Positions 11,511-23,939 of a stretch of DNA of 64,000 nt are shown here, piece after piece. Position numbers and translations under genes: made by a program. Position 1 is the stretch's first letter. The number at the start of each line of letters is the position of its first letter. The notes below the pieces were generated by a model. The model saw nothing but the letters and a program-made list of their open reading frames with translations, did not search any database and was not told the origin of the DNA. The stretch is from Parietaria judaica (taxonomy: Eukaryota; Streptophyta; Magnoliopsida; Rosales; Urticaceae), in the NCBI GenBank assembly GCA_954871525.1, contig OX940863.1, forward strand, positions 43,138,501 to 43,202,500, written 5' to 3'.

Positions 11511-13308
11511 TTTTTTTTGGAGCACGCATTAATTGTTGAAACTGGATTTTAAGAGAGCTCCAAAAACTTTTAATTCCAAAACTAACCCAATTTATAATAA
11601 TACCACCCTAAACAAGGTCTATCAACTCAAATTTCATCAACAACGCATCGTATTTGCTCTCGTACGATAACCAATTTTTAACACTTTTCGGTAAAGATTT
11701 TAACCCGTTCACGGCTTCATATAGAAACTAGCAGATAGTGGTTCGCAATTTAGGAATTACAATAAGTTAATTTAATAAAGTTACTCATTATTAAGCATTT
11801 TTAAGTTCATTTTTTGTTTAAAATATCTTTTAATTAGAGTTCTTTCGCGTAAAATGGGAAAAAGACTCAGTTTGTTTTGGAGGACGCATTAATTGTTGAA
11901 ACTAGATTTTAAGAGAGCTCGAAAAACTTTCAATGCCAAAACTAACCCAATTCATAATAATACCACCCTAAACAAGGTCTAGGAACTAAAATTTCATCAA
12001 GAACGCATTGTATTTGCTCTCGTACGATAACCAATTTTTAACACTTTTCGGTAAAGATTTTAACCCGTTCACGGCTTCATATAGAAACTAGCAGATAGTG
12101 CTTCGCAATTTAGGAATTACAATAAGTTAATTTAATACAATGACTCATTATTAAGCATTTTTAAGTTCATTTTTTGTTTAAAATATCTTTTAATTAGAGT
12201 TCTTTCGCGTAAAATGGGAAAAAGACTCAGTTTTTTTTGGAGCACGCATTAATTGTTGAAACTGGATTTTAATAGAGCTCCAAAAACTTTTAATTCCAAA
12301 ACTAACCCAATTTATAATAATACCACCCTAAAGAAGGTCTAGCAACTCAAATTTCATCAAGAACGCATCGTATTTGCTCTCGTACGATAACCAATTTTTA
12401 ACACTTTTTGGTAAAGATTTTAACCCGTTCACGGCTTCATATAGAAACTAGCAGATAGTGGTTCGCAATTTAGGAATTACATTAAGTTAATTTAATACAA
12501 TTACTCATTATTAAGCATTTTTAAGTTCATTTTTTGTTTAAAATATATTTTAATTAGAGTTCTTTCGCGTAAAATGGGAAAAAGACTCAGTTTTTTTTGG
12601 AGGACTCATTAATTGTTGAAACTAGATTTTAAGAGAGTTCGAAAAACTTTCAATGCCAAAACTAACCCAATTCATAATAATACCACCCTAAACAAGGTCT
12701 AGGAACTCAAATTTCATAAAGAACGCATCGTATTTGCTCTCGTACGATAACTAATTTTTAACACTTTTCGGTAAAGATTTTAACCCGTTCACGGCTTCAT
12801 ATAGAAACTAGCAGATAGTGCTTCGCAATTTAGGAATTACAATAAGTTAATTTAATACAATTACTCATTATTAAGCATTTTTAAGTTCATTTTTTGTTTA
12901 AAATATCTTTTAATTAGAGTTCTTTCGCGAAAAATGGGAAAAATACTCAGTTTTTTTGGAGGACGCATTAATTGTTGAAACTAGATTTTAAGAGAGCTCG
13001 AAAAACTTTCAATGCCCAAACTAACCCAATTCATAATAATATCACCCTAAACAAGGTCTAGGAACTAAAATTTCATCAAGAACGCATCGTATTTGCTCTC
13101 GTAAGAAAACCAATTTTTAACATTTTTCGTTAAAAGTTTTAACCCATTAACGGTTTGATATAGAAACTAGGAGATAGCTCTTCACTGTTTAGGTATTAAA
13201 ATAAGTAAATGTGGTACAATTACACATTATTAAGCATTTTTAAGTTCATTTGTTGTTTAAATATCGTTTAATTAGGGTTCTTTCTCGGAAAATGGGAAAA
13301 AGACTCAG
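11511..13308 (+). repeat. Higher-order unit 5: pentamer A-B-A-B-C
   Basis: Monomers start at 11511 A, 11871 B (TTTGTTTTGG), 12231 A (AATAGAGCTCC), 12591 B (GGAGGACTC, AGAGTTCG) and 12951 C (T-tract of 7, 358 bp). Length is 1798 bp. The GGAGGACTC plus AGAGTTCG monomer immediately before C recurs before the C monomers at 16189, 17987 and 19786, tying this unit to the pentamer series at 14748-20142. Confidence 0.88.
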
Positions 13309-16300
13309 TTTTTTTTGGAGCACGAATTAATTGTTGAAACTGGATTTTAAGAGAGCTCCAAAAACTTTTAATTCCAAAACTAACCCAATTTATAATAATA
13401 CCACCCTAAAGAAGGTATATCAACTCAAATTTCATCAAGAACGCATCGTATTTGCTCTCGTACGATAACCAATTTTTAACACTTTTCGGTAAAGATTTTA
13501 ACCCGTTCACGGCTTCATATAGAAACTAGCAGATAGTGGTTCGCAATTTAGGAATTACAATAAGTTAATTTAATACAATTACTCATTATTAAGCATTTTT
13601 AAGTTCATTTTTTGTTTAAAATATATTTTAATTAGAGTTTTTCGCGTAAAATGGGAAAAAGACTCAGTTTTTTTTGGAGGACGCATTAATTGTTGAAACT
13701 AGATTTTAAGAGAGCTCGAAAAACTTTCAATGCCAAAACTAACCCAATTCATAATAATACCACCCTAAACAAGGTCTAGGAACTCAAATTTCATAAATAA
13801 CGCATCGTATTTGCTCTCATACGATAACCAATTTTTAACACTTTTCGGTAAAGATTTTAACCCGTTCACGGCTTCATATAGAAACTACCAGATAGTGCTT
13901 CGCAATTTAGGAATTACAATAAGTTAATTTAATACAATTACTCATTATTAAGCATATTTAAGTTCATTTTTTGTTTAAAATATCTTTTAATTAGAGTTCT
14001 TTCGCGTAAAATGGGAAAAAGACTCAGTTTTTTTTGGAGCACGCATTAATTGTTGAAACTGGATTTTAAGAGAGCTCCAAAAACTTTTAATTCCAAAACT
14101 AACCCAATTTATAATAATACCACCCTAAAGAAGGTCTAGCAACTCAAATTTCATCAAGAACGCATCGTATTTGCTCTCGTACGATAACCAATTTTTAACA
14201 CTTTTTGGTAAAGATTTTAACCCGTTCACGGCTTCATATAGAAACTAGCAGATAGTGGTTCGCAATTTAGGAATTAAAATAAGTTAATTTAATAAAATTA
14301 CTCATTATTAAGCATTTTTAAGTTCATTTTTTGTTTAAAATATATTTTAATTAGAGTTCTTTCGCGTAAAATGGGAAAAAGACTCAGTTTTTTTTGGAGG
14401 ACGCATTAATTGTTGAAACTAGATTTTAAGAGAGCTCGAAAAACTTTCAATGCAAAAACTAACCCAATTCATAATAATACCACCCTAAACAAGGTCTAGG
14501 AACTCAAATTTCATAAAGAACGCATCGTATTTGCTCTCGTACGATAACCAATTTTTAACACTTTTCGGTAAAGATTTTAACCCGTTCACGGCTTCATATA
14601 GAAACTAGCAGATAGTGCTTCGCAATTTAGGAATTACAATAAGTTAATTTAATACAATTACTCATTATTAAGCATTTTGAAGTTCATTTTTTGTTTAAAA
14701 TATCTTTTAATTAGAGTTCTTTCGCGTAAAATGGGAAAAAGACTCAGTTTTTTTTGGAGCACGCATTAATTGTTGAAACTGGATTTTAAGAGAGCTCCAA
14801 AAACTTTTAATTCCAAAACTAACCCAATTTATAATAATACCACCCTAAAGAAGGTCTATCAACTCAAATTTCATCAAGAACGCACCGTATTTGCTCTCGT
14901 ACAATAACCAATTTTTAACACTTTTCGGTGAAGATTTTAACCCGTTCACGGCTTCATATAGAAACTAGCAGATAGTGGTTCGCAATTTAGGAATTACAAT
15001 AATTTAATTTAATACAATTACTCATTATTAAGCATTTTTAAGTTCATTTTTTGTTTAAAATATATTTTAATTAGAGTTCTTTCGCGTAAAATGGGAAAAA
15101 GACTCAGTTTTTTTTGGAGGACGCATTAATTGTTGAAACTAGATTTTAAGAGAGCTCGAAAAACTTTCAATGCCAAAACTAACCCAATTCATAATAATAC
15201 CACCCTAAACAAGGTCTAGGAACTCAAATTTCATAAAGAACGCATCGTATTTGCTCTCGTACGATAACCAATTTTTAACACTTTTCGGTAAAGATTTTAA
15301 CCCGTTCACGGCTTCATATAGAAACTAGCAGATAGTGGTTCGCAATTTAGGAATTACAATAAGTTAATTTAATACAATTACTCATTATTAAGCATTTTTA
15401 AGTTCATTTTTTGTTTAAAATATATTTTAGTTAGAGTTCTTTCGCGTAAAATGGGAAAAAGACTCATTTTTTTTTTGGAGGACGCATTAATTGTTGAAAC
15501 TAGATTTTAAGAGAGCTCGAAAAACTTTCAGTGCCAAAACTAACCCAATTCATAATAATACCACCCTAAACAAGGTCTAAGAACTCAAATTTCATAAAGA
15601 ACGCATCGTATTTGCTCTCGTACGATAACCAATTTTTAACACTTTTTGGTAAAGATTTTAACCCGTTCACGGCTTCATATAGAAACTAGCAGATAGTGGT
15701 TCGCAATTTAGGAATTACAATAGGTTAATTTAATACAATTACTCATTATTAAGCATTTTTAAGTTCATTTTTTGTTTAAAATATATTTTAATTAGAGTTC
15801 TTTCGCGTAAAATGGGAAAAAGACTCAGTTTTTTTTGGAGGACTCATTAATTGTTGAAACTAGATTTTAAGAGAGTTCGAAAAACTTTCAATGCCAAAAC
15901 TAACCCAATTCATAATAATACCACCCTTAACAAGGTCTAGGAACTCAAATTTCATAAAGAACGCATCGTATTTGCTCTCGTACGATAACTAATTTTTAAC
16001 ACTTTTCGGTAAAAATTTTAACCCGTTCACGGCTTCATATAGAAACTAGCAGATAGTGCTTCGCAATTTAGGAATTACAATAAGTTAATTTAATACAATT
16101 ACTCATTATTAAGCATTTTTAAGTTCATTTTTTGTTTAAAATATCTTTTAATTAGAGTTCTTTCGCGTAAAATGGGAAAAAGACTCAGTTTTTTTTGGAG
16201 GACGCACTAATTGTTGAAACTAGATTTTAAGAGAGCTCGAAAAACTTTCATGCCCAAACTAACCCAATTCATAATAATACCACCCTAAACAAGGTCTAGG

Positions 16301-16545
16301 AACTAAAATTTCATCAAGAACGCATCGTATTTGCTCTCATAAGAAAACCAATTTTTAACATTTTTCGTTAAAAGTTTTAACCCATTAACGGCTTATATAG
16401 AAACTAGGAGATAGCTCTTCGCTGTTTAGGTATTGAAATAAGTAAATGTGGTACAATTACACATTATTAAGCATTTTTAAGTTCGTTTGTTGTTTAAATA
16501 TCGTTTAATTAGGGTTCTTTCTCGGAAAATGGGAAAAAGACTCCG
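13309..16545 (+). repeat. Higher-order unit 6: 9 monomers, C-closed
   Basis: Monomers start at 13309 A, 13668 B, 14028 A, 14388 B, 14748 A, 15108 (B head, A tail), 15468 (B head with CAGTGCC, A tail), 15829 B (GGACTCATT, AGAGTTCG, CCCTTAAC) and 16189 C (GGACGCACTAATT, CTTTCATGCCC, 357 bp). The final five monomers (14748-16545) are the first of three tandem pentamers. The first four form a pair of ordinary A/B dimers. At 13640 the A monomer is one base short in the GAGTTTTTCGCG stretch. Confidence 0.88.
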
Positions 16546-18345
16546 TTTTTTTTGGAGCACGCATTAATTGTTGAAACTTGATTTTAAGAGAGCTCCAAAA
16601 ACTATTAATTCCAAAACTAACCCAATTTATAATAATATCACCCTAAAGAAGGTCTATAGACTCCAATTTCATCAAGAACGCATCGTATTTGCTCTCGTAC
16701 GATAACCAATTTTTAACACTTTTTGGTAAAGATTTTAACCCGTTCACGGCTTCATATAGAAACTAGCAGATAGTGGTTCGCAATTTAGGAATTACAATAA
16801 GTTAATTTAATACAATTACTCATTATTAAGCATTTTTAAGTTCATTTTTTGTTTAAAATATATTTTAATTAGAGTTCTTTCGCGTAAAATGGGAAAAAGA
16901 CTCAGTTTTTTTTGGAGGACGCATTAATTGTTGAAACTAGATTTTAAGAGAGCTCAAAAAAACTTTCAATTCCAAAACTAACCCAATTCATAATAATACC
17001 ACCCTAAACAAGGTCTAGGAACTGAAATTTCATAAAGAACGCATCGTATTTGCTCTCTTATGATAACCAATTTTTAACACTTTTCGGTAAAGATTTTAAC
17101 CCGTTCACGGCTTCATATAGAAACTAGCAGATAGTGCTTCGCAATTTAGGAATTACAATAAGTTAATTTAATACAATTACTCATTATTAAGCATTTTTAA
17201 GTTAATTTTTTGTTTAAAATATATTTTAGTTAGAGTTCTTTCGCGTAAAATGGGAAAAAGACTCATTTTTTTTCGGAGGACGTATTAATTGTTGAAACTA
17301 GATTTTAAGAGAGCTCGAAAAACTTTCAGTGCCAAAACTAGCCCAATTCATAATAAGACCACCCTAAACAAGGTCTAGGAACTCAAATTTCATAAAGAAC
17401 GCATCGTATTTGCTCTCGTACGATAACCAATTTTTAACACTTTTTGGTAAAGATTTTAACCCGTTCACGGCTTCATATAGAAACTAGCAGATAGTGGTTC
17501 GCAATTTAGGAATTACAATAGGTTAATTTAATACAATTACTCATTATTAAGAATTTTTAAGTTCATTTTTTGTTTAAAATATATTTTAATTAGAGTTCTT
17601 TCGCGTAAAATGGGAAAAAGACTCAGTTTTTTTTGGAGGACTCATTAATTGTTGAAACTAGATTTTAAGAGAGTTCGAAAAACTTTCAATGCCAAAACTA
17701 ACCCAATTCATAATAATACCACCCTTAACAAGGTCTAGGAACTCAAATTTCATAAAGAATGCATCGTATTTGCTGTCGTACGATAACCAATTTTTAACAC
17801 TTTTCGGTAAAGATTTTAACCCGTTCACGGCTTCATATAGAAACTAGCAGATAGTGCTTCGCAATTTAGGAATTACAATAAGTTAATTTAATACAATTAC
17901 TCATTATTAAGCATTTTTAAGCTCATTTTTTGTTTAAAATATATTTTAGTTAGAGTTCTTTCGCGTAAAATGGGAAAAAGACTCTTTTTTTTTTGGAGGA
18001 CGCATTAATTGTTGAAACTAGATTTTAAGAGAGCTCGAAAAACTTTCAGTGCCAAAACTAACCCAATTCATAATAATACCACCCTAAACAAGGTCTAGGA
18101 ACTAAAATTTCATCAAGAACGCATCGTATTTGCTCTCGTAAGAAAACAAATTTTTAACATTTTTCGTTAAAAGTTTTAACCCATTAACGGCTTGATATAG
18201 AAACTAGGAGATAGCTCTTCGCTGTTTAGGTATTAAAATAAGTAAATGTGGTACAATTACACATTATTAAGAATTTTTAAGTTCATTTGTTGTTTAAATA
18301 TCGTTTAATTAGTGTTCTTTCTCGGAAAATGGGAAAAAGACTCAG
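16546..18345 (+). repeat. Higher-order unit 7: pentamer, C-closed
   Basis: Monomers start at 16546 A (ACTTGATTTT), 16906 B (extra A in GCTCAAAAAAAC, 361 bp), 17267 (B head with CAGTGCC and CTAGCCC, A tail, T-tract interrupted by C), 17627 B (GGACTCATT, CCCTTAAC, tail ATATATTTTAGTTAG) and 17987 C. The closing C has a CAGTGCCAAAAC head rather than the usual ATGCCCAAAC, so its first third came from a different B variant. Length is 1800 bp. Confidence 0.88.
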
Positions 18346-20142
18346 TTTTTTTTGGAGCACGCATTAATTGTTGAAACTGGATTTTAAGAGAGCTCCAAAA
18401 ACTTTTAATTCCAAAACTAACCCAATTTATAATAATACCACCCTAAAGAAGGTCTATCAACTCAAATTTCATCAAGAACGCATCGTATTTGCTCTCGTAC
18501 GATAACCAATTTTTAACACTTTTCGGTAAAGATTTTAACCCGTTCACGGCTTCATATAGAAACTAGCAGATAGTGGTTCGCAATTTAGGAATTACAATAA
18601 GTTAATTTAATACAATTACTCATTATTAAGCATTTTTAAGTTCATTTTTTGTTTAAAATATATTTTAATTAGAGTTCTTTCGCGTAAAATGGGAAAAAGA
18701 CTCAGTTTTTTTTGGAGGACGCATTAATTGTTGAAACTAGATTTTAAGAGAGCTCGAAAAACTTTCAATGCAAAAACTAACCCAATTCATAATAATACCA
18801 CCCTAAACAAGGTCTAGGAACTCAAATTTCATAAAGAACGCATCGTATTTGCTCTCGTACGATAACCAATTTTTAACACTTTTCGGTAAAGATTTTAACC
18901 CGTTCACGGCTTCATATAGAAACTAGCAGATAGTGGTTCGCAATTTAGGAATTACAATAAGTTAATTTAATACAATTACTCATTATTAAGCATTTTTAAG
19001 TTCATTTTTTGTTTAAAATATATTTTAGTTAGAGTTCTTTCGCGTAAAATGGGAAAAAGACTCATTTTTTTTTGGAGGACGCATTAATTGTTGAAACTAG
19101 ATTTTAAGAGAGCTCGAAAAACTTTCAGTGCCAAAACTAACCCAATTCATAATAATACCACCCTAAACAAGGTCTAGGAACTCAAATTTCATAAAGAACG
19201 CATCGTATTTGCTCTCGTACGATAACCAATTTTTAACACTTTTTGGTAAAGATTTTAACCCGTTCACGGCTTCATATAGAAACTAGCAGATAGTGGTTCG
19301 CAATTTAGGAATTACAATAGGTTAATTTAATACAATTACTCATTATTAAGCATTTTTAAGTTCATTTTTTGTTTAAAATATATTTTAATTAGAGTTCTTT
19401 CGCGTAAAATGGGAAAAAGACTAAGTTTTTTTTGGAGGACTCATTAATTGTTGAAACTAGATTTTAAGAGAGTTCGAAAAACTTTCAATGCCAAAACTAA
19501 CCCAATTCATAATAATACCACCCTTAACAAGGTCTAGGAAGTCAAATTTCATAAAGAACGCATCGTATTTGCTCTCGTACGATAACTAATTTTTAACACT
19601 TTTCGGTAAAGATTTTAACCCGTTCACGGCTTCATATAGAAACTAGCAGATAGTGCTTCGCAATTTAGGAATTACAATAAGTTAATTTAATACAATTACT
19701 CATTATTAAGCATTTTTAAGTTCATTTTTTGTTTAAAATATCTTTTAATTAGAGTTCTTTCGCGTAAAATGGGAAAAAGACTCAGTTTTTTTTGGAGGAC
19801 GCACTAATTGTTGAAACTAGATTTTAAGAGAGCTCGAAAAACTTTCATGCCCAAACTAACCCAATTCATAATAATACCACCCTAAACAAGGTCTAGGAAC
19901 TAAAATTTCATCAAGAACGCATCGTATTTGCTCTCGTAAGAAAACCAATTTTTAACATTTTTCGTTAAAAGTTTTAACCCATTAACGGCTTGATATAGAA
20001 ACTAGGAGATAGCTCTTCGCTGTTTAGGTATTAAAATAAGTAAATGTGGTACAATTACACATTATTAAGAATTTTTAAGTTCATTTTTGTTTAAATATCG
20101 TTTAATTAGGGTTCTTTCTCGGAAAATGGGAAAAAGACTCAG
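18346..20142 (+). repeat. Higher-order unit 8: pentamer, C-closed
   Basis: Monomers start at 18346 A, 18706 (B head, A tail), 19066 (B head with CAGTGCC, A tail with AATAGGTTAATTT), 19426 B (GGACTCATT, AGAGTTCG, CCCTTAAC) and 19786 C (GGACGCACTAATT, CTTTCATGCCC, 357 bp). Monomer order and private markers match 14748-16545 closely, including the unusual C head, so these two pentamers are sister copies separated by unit 7. This holds the last full C monomer in the window. Confidence 0.9.
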
Positions 20143-21060
20143 TTTTTTTTGGAGCACGCATTAATTGTTGAAACTTGATTTTAAGAGAGCTCCAAAAACT
20201 TTTAAATCCAAAACTAACCCAATTTATAATAATACCACCCTAAAGAAGGTCTATCAACTCAAATTTCATCAAGAACGCATCGTATTTGCTGTCGTACGAT
20301 AACCAATTTTTAACACTTTTTGGTAAAGATTTTAACCCGTTCACGGCTTCATATAGAAACTAGCAGATAGTGGTTCGCAATTTAGGAATTACAATAAGTT
20401 AATTTAATACAATTACTCATTATTAAGCATTTTTAAGTTCATTTTTTGTTTAAAATATATTTTAATTAGAGTTCTTTCGCGTAAAATGGGAAAAAGACTC
20501 AGTTTTTTTTGGAGGACGCATTAATTGTTGAAACTAGATTTTAAGAGAGCTCGAAAAACTTTCAATGCCAAAACTAACCCAATTCATAATAATACCACCC
20601 TAAACAAGGTCTAGGAACTCAAATTTCATAAAGAACGCATCGTATTTGCTCTCGTATGATAACCAATTTTTAACACTTTTCGGTAAAGATTTTAACCCGT
20701 TCACGGCTTCATATAGAAACTAGCAGATAAACTAGATTTTAAGAGAGCTCGAAAAACTGTCAGTGCCAAAACTAGCCCAATTCATAATAATACCACCCTA
20801 AACAAGGTCTAGGAACTCAAATTTCATAAAGAACGCATCGTATTTGCTCTCATACGATAACCAATTTTTAACACTTTTCGGTAAAGATTTTAACCCGTTC
20901 ACGGCTTCATATAGAAACTAGCAGATAGTGCTTGGCAATTTAGGAATTACAATAAGTTAATTTAATACAATTACTCATTATTAAGCATTTTTAAGTTCAT
21001 TTTTTGTTTAAAATATCTTTTAATTAGAGTTCTTTCTCGGAAAATGGGAAAAAGACTCAG
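20143..21060 (+). repeat. Higher-order unit 9: A plus fused double-partial monomer
   Basis: An A monomer (20143-20502, ACTTGATTTT) is followed by a 558-bp fusion (20503-21060) of two partial B-type monomers. The unit ends with GAGTTCTTTCTCGG, so only the last few bases carry the C/D signature while the upstream tail is normal B (ATATCTTTTAATTAG). It lies exactly between the last C monomer and the first D monomer. Confidence 0.85.
20503..21060 (+). repeat. Fused monomer with 162-bp internal deletion
   Basis: The first partner runs 20503-20729 (227 bp, ending ...TAGCAGATA) and the second 20730-21060 (331 bp, beginning AACTAGATTTT). Two full monomers would be 720 bp, so 162 bp are missing: 133 from the end of the first and 29 from the start of the second. 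Only a 1-base overlap (A) is visible at the join, so the deletion is non-homologous rather than an in-register unequal crossover. It is the largest departure from periodicity in the window. Confidence 0.9.
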
Positions 21061-21779
21061 TTTTTTTTGGAGCACGCATTAATTGTTGAAACTTGATTTT
21101 AAGAGAGCTCCAAAAACTTTTAATTCCAAAACTAACCCAATTTATAATAATACCATCCTAAAGAAGGTCTAGCAACTCAAATTTCATCAAGAACGCATCG
21201 TATTTGCTCTCGTACGATAACCAATTTTTAACACTTTTTGGTAAAGATTTTAACCCGTTCACGGCTTCATATAGAAACTAGCAGATAGTGGTTCGCAATT
21301 TAGGAATTACAATAAGTTAATTTAATACAATTACTCATTATTAAGCATTTTTAAGTTCATTTTTTGTTTAAAATATATTTTAGTTAGAGTTCTTTCGCGT
21401 AAAATGGGAAAAAGACTCAGTTTTTTTTGGAGGACGCATTAATTGTTGAAACTAGATTTTAAGAGAGCTCAAAAAACTTTCAATGCCCAAACTAACCCAA
21501 TTCATAATAATACCACCCTAAACAAGGTCTAGGAACTCAAATTTCATAAAGAACGCATCGTATTTGCTCTCGTACGATAACAAATTTTTTACACTTTTCG
21601 GTAAAGATTTTAACCCGTTCACGGCTTCATATAGAAACTAGCAGATACTGCTTCGCAATTTAGGAATTACAATAAGTTAATTTAATACAATTACTCATTA
21701 TTAAGCATTTTTAAGTTCATTTGTTGTTTAAATATCGGTTAATTAGGGTTCTTTCTCGGAAAATGGGAAAAATACTCAG
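21061..21779 (+). repeat. Higher-order unit 10: A-D dimer
   Basis: Monomers start at 21061 A (ACTTGATTTT, CCATCCTAAAG, tail ATATATTTTAGTTAG) and 21421 D (GCTCAAAAAAC, GATAACAAATTTTTTACAC). The shortest complete unit form, 719 bp. It contains the first D monomer of the window. Confidence 0.87.
21421..21779 (+). repeat. Type D monomer, B body with C-like tail (359 bp)
   Basis: The body is ordinary B (GGAGGACGC, ACTAGATTTT, GTGCTTCGC), but the last ~60 bp are C-like: CATTTGTTGTTTAAATATCG, then GTTAATTAGGGTTC and TTTCTCGGAAAATGGG. The tail reads ATCGGTTAA where C reads ATCGTTTAA, so all D tails probably share one origin. Other D copies with a B head start at 23582, 25742, 27903 (partly reverted, CATTTTTTG), 36553, 37272, 38711, 47357 and 51665. 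D replaces C as the closing monomer from here to 53812. Confidence 0.9.
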
Positions 21780-23939
21780 TTTTTTTTGGAGCACGCATTA
21801 ATTGTTGAAACTGGATTTTAAGAGAGCTCCAAAAACTTTTAATTCCAAAACTAAGCCAATTTATAATAATACCACCCTAAAGAAGGACTATCAACTAAAA
21901 TTTCATCAAGAACGCATCGTATTTGCTCTCGTACGATAACCAATTTTTAACACTTTTCGGTAAAGATTTTAACCCGTTCACGGCTTCATATAGAAACTAG
22001 CAGATAGTGCTTCGCAATTTAGGAATTACAATAAGTTAATTTAATACAATTACTCATTATTAAGCATTTTTAAGTTCATTTTTTGTTTAAAATATATTTT
22101 AATTAGAGTTCTTTCGCGTAAAATGGGAAAAAGACTCAGTTTGTTTTGGAGGACGCATTAATTGTTGAAACTAGATTTTAAGAGAGCTCGAAAAACTTTC
22201 AATGCCAAAACTAACCCAATTCATAATAATACCACCCTAAACAAGGTCTAGGAACTCAAATATCATAAAGAACGCATCGTATTTGCTCTCGTACGATAAC
22301 CAATTTTTAACACTTTTCGGTAAAGATTTTAACCCGTTCACGGCTTCATATAGAAACTAGCAGATAGTGCTTCGCAATTTAGGAATTACAATAAGTTAAT
22401 TTAATACAATTACTCATTATTAAGCATTTTTAAGTTCATTTTTTGTTTAAAATATCTTTTAATTAGAGTTCTTTCGTGTAAAATGGGAAAAAGACTCAGT
22501 TTTTTTTTGGAGCACGCATTAATTGTTGAAACTTGATTTTAAGAGAGCTCCAAAAACTTTTAATTCCAAAACTAACCCAATTTATAATAATACCACCCTA
22601 AAGAAGGTCTAGCAACTCAAATTTCATCAAGAACGCATCGTATTTGCTCTCGTACGATAACCAATTTTTAACACTTTTTGGTAAAGATTTTAACCCGTTC
22701 ACGGCTTCATATAGAAACTAGCAGATAGTGGTTCGCAATTTAGGAATTACAATAAGTTAATTTAATACAATTACTCATTATTAAGCATTTTTAAGTTCAT
22801 TTTTTGTTTAAAATATATTTTAATTTAGAGTTCTTTCGCGTAAAATGGGAAAAAGACTCAGTTTGTTTTGGAGGACGCATTAATTGTTGAAACTAGATTT
22901 TAAGAGAGCTCGAAAAACTTTCAATGCCAAAACTAACCCAATTCATAATAATACCACCCTAAACAAGGTCTAGGAACTCAAATTTCATAAAGAACGCATT
23001 GTATTTGCTCTCGTACGATAACCAATTTTTAACACTTTTCGGTAAAGATTTTAACCCGTTCACGGCTTCATATAGAAACTAGCAGATAGTGCTTCGCAAT
23101 TTAGGAATTACTATAAGTTAATTTAATACAATTACTCATTATTAAGCATTTTTAAGTTCATTTTTTGTTTAAAATATCTTTTAATTAGAGTTCTTTCGCG
23201 TAAAATGGGAAAAAGACTCAGTTTTTTTTGGAGCACGCGTTAATTGTTGAAACTGGATTTTAAGAGGGCTCCAAAAACTTTTAATTCCAAAACTAACCCA
23301 ATTTATAATAATACCACCCTAAATAAGGTCTACAAACTGAAATTTCATCAAGAACGCATCGTATTTGCTCTCGTACGATAACCAAATTTTAACACTTTTT
23401 GGTAAAGATTTTAACCCGTTCACGGCTTCATATAGAAACTAGCAGATAGTGCTTCGCAATTTAGGAATTACAATAAGTTAATTTAATACAATTACTCATT
23501 ATTAAGCATTTTTAAGTTCATTTTTTGTTTAAAATATATTTTAATTAGAGTTCTTTCGGGTAAAATGGGAAAAAGACTCAGTTTTTTTTGGAGGACGCAT
23601 TAATTGTTGAAACTAGATTTTAAGAGAGCTCAAAAAACTTTCAATGCCAAAACTAACCCAATTCATAATAATACCACCCTAAACAAGGTCTAGGAACTCA
23701 AATTTCATAAAGAACGCATCGTATTTGCTCTCGTACGATAACCAATTTTTAACACTTTTTGGTAAAGATTTTAACCCGTTCACGGCTTCATATAGAAACT
23801 AGCAGATAGTGCTTCGCAATTTAGGAATTACAATAAGTTAATTTAATACAATTACTCATTGTTAAGCATTTTTAAGTTCATTTGTTGTTTAAATATCGGT
23901 TAATTAGGGTTCTTTCTCGGAAAATGGAAAAAGACTCAG
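21780..23939 (+). repeat. Higher-order unit 11: hexamer A-B-A-B-A-D
   Basis: Monomers start at 21780 A (GAAGGACTATC), 22140 B (TTTGTTTTGG, tail CGTGTAAAATGG), 22500 A (T-tract of 9, AATTTAGAG insertion, 362 bp), 22862 B (CGCATTGTATTTG, TTACTATAAG), 23222 A (GAGGGCTCC, CTACAAACTGAAATT, CCAAATTTTAAC, tail CGGG) and 23582 D (358 bp, one G missing in AAAATGGAAAAAG). Length 2160 bp. Each of the six has private markers repeated in the next two units. Confidence 0.92.

Larger units (their letters stand above)
14748..20142 (+). repeat. Three tandem pentamers (1798, 1800, 1797 bp)
   Basis: The blocks 14748-16545, 16546-18345 and 18346-20142 share the order A, B-type, CAGTGCC chimera, GGACTCATT B, C. 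Markers CAGTGCC, AATAGGTTAATTT, GGACTCATT and CCCTTAAC recur at the same place in each. Monomers within one pentamer differ more from each other than from their counterparts one period away, the defining property of a higher-order repeat. Confidence 0.85.
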
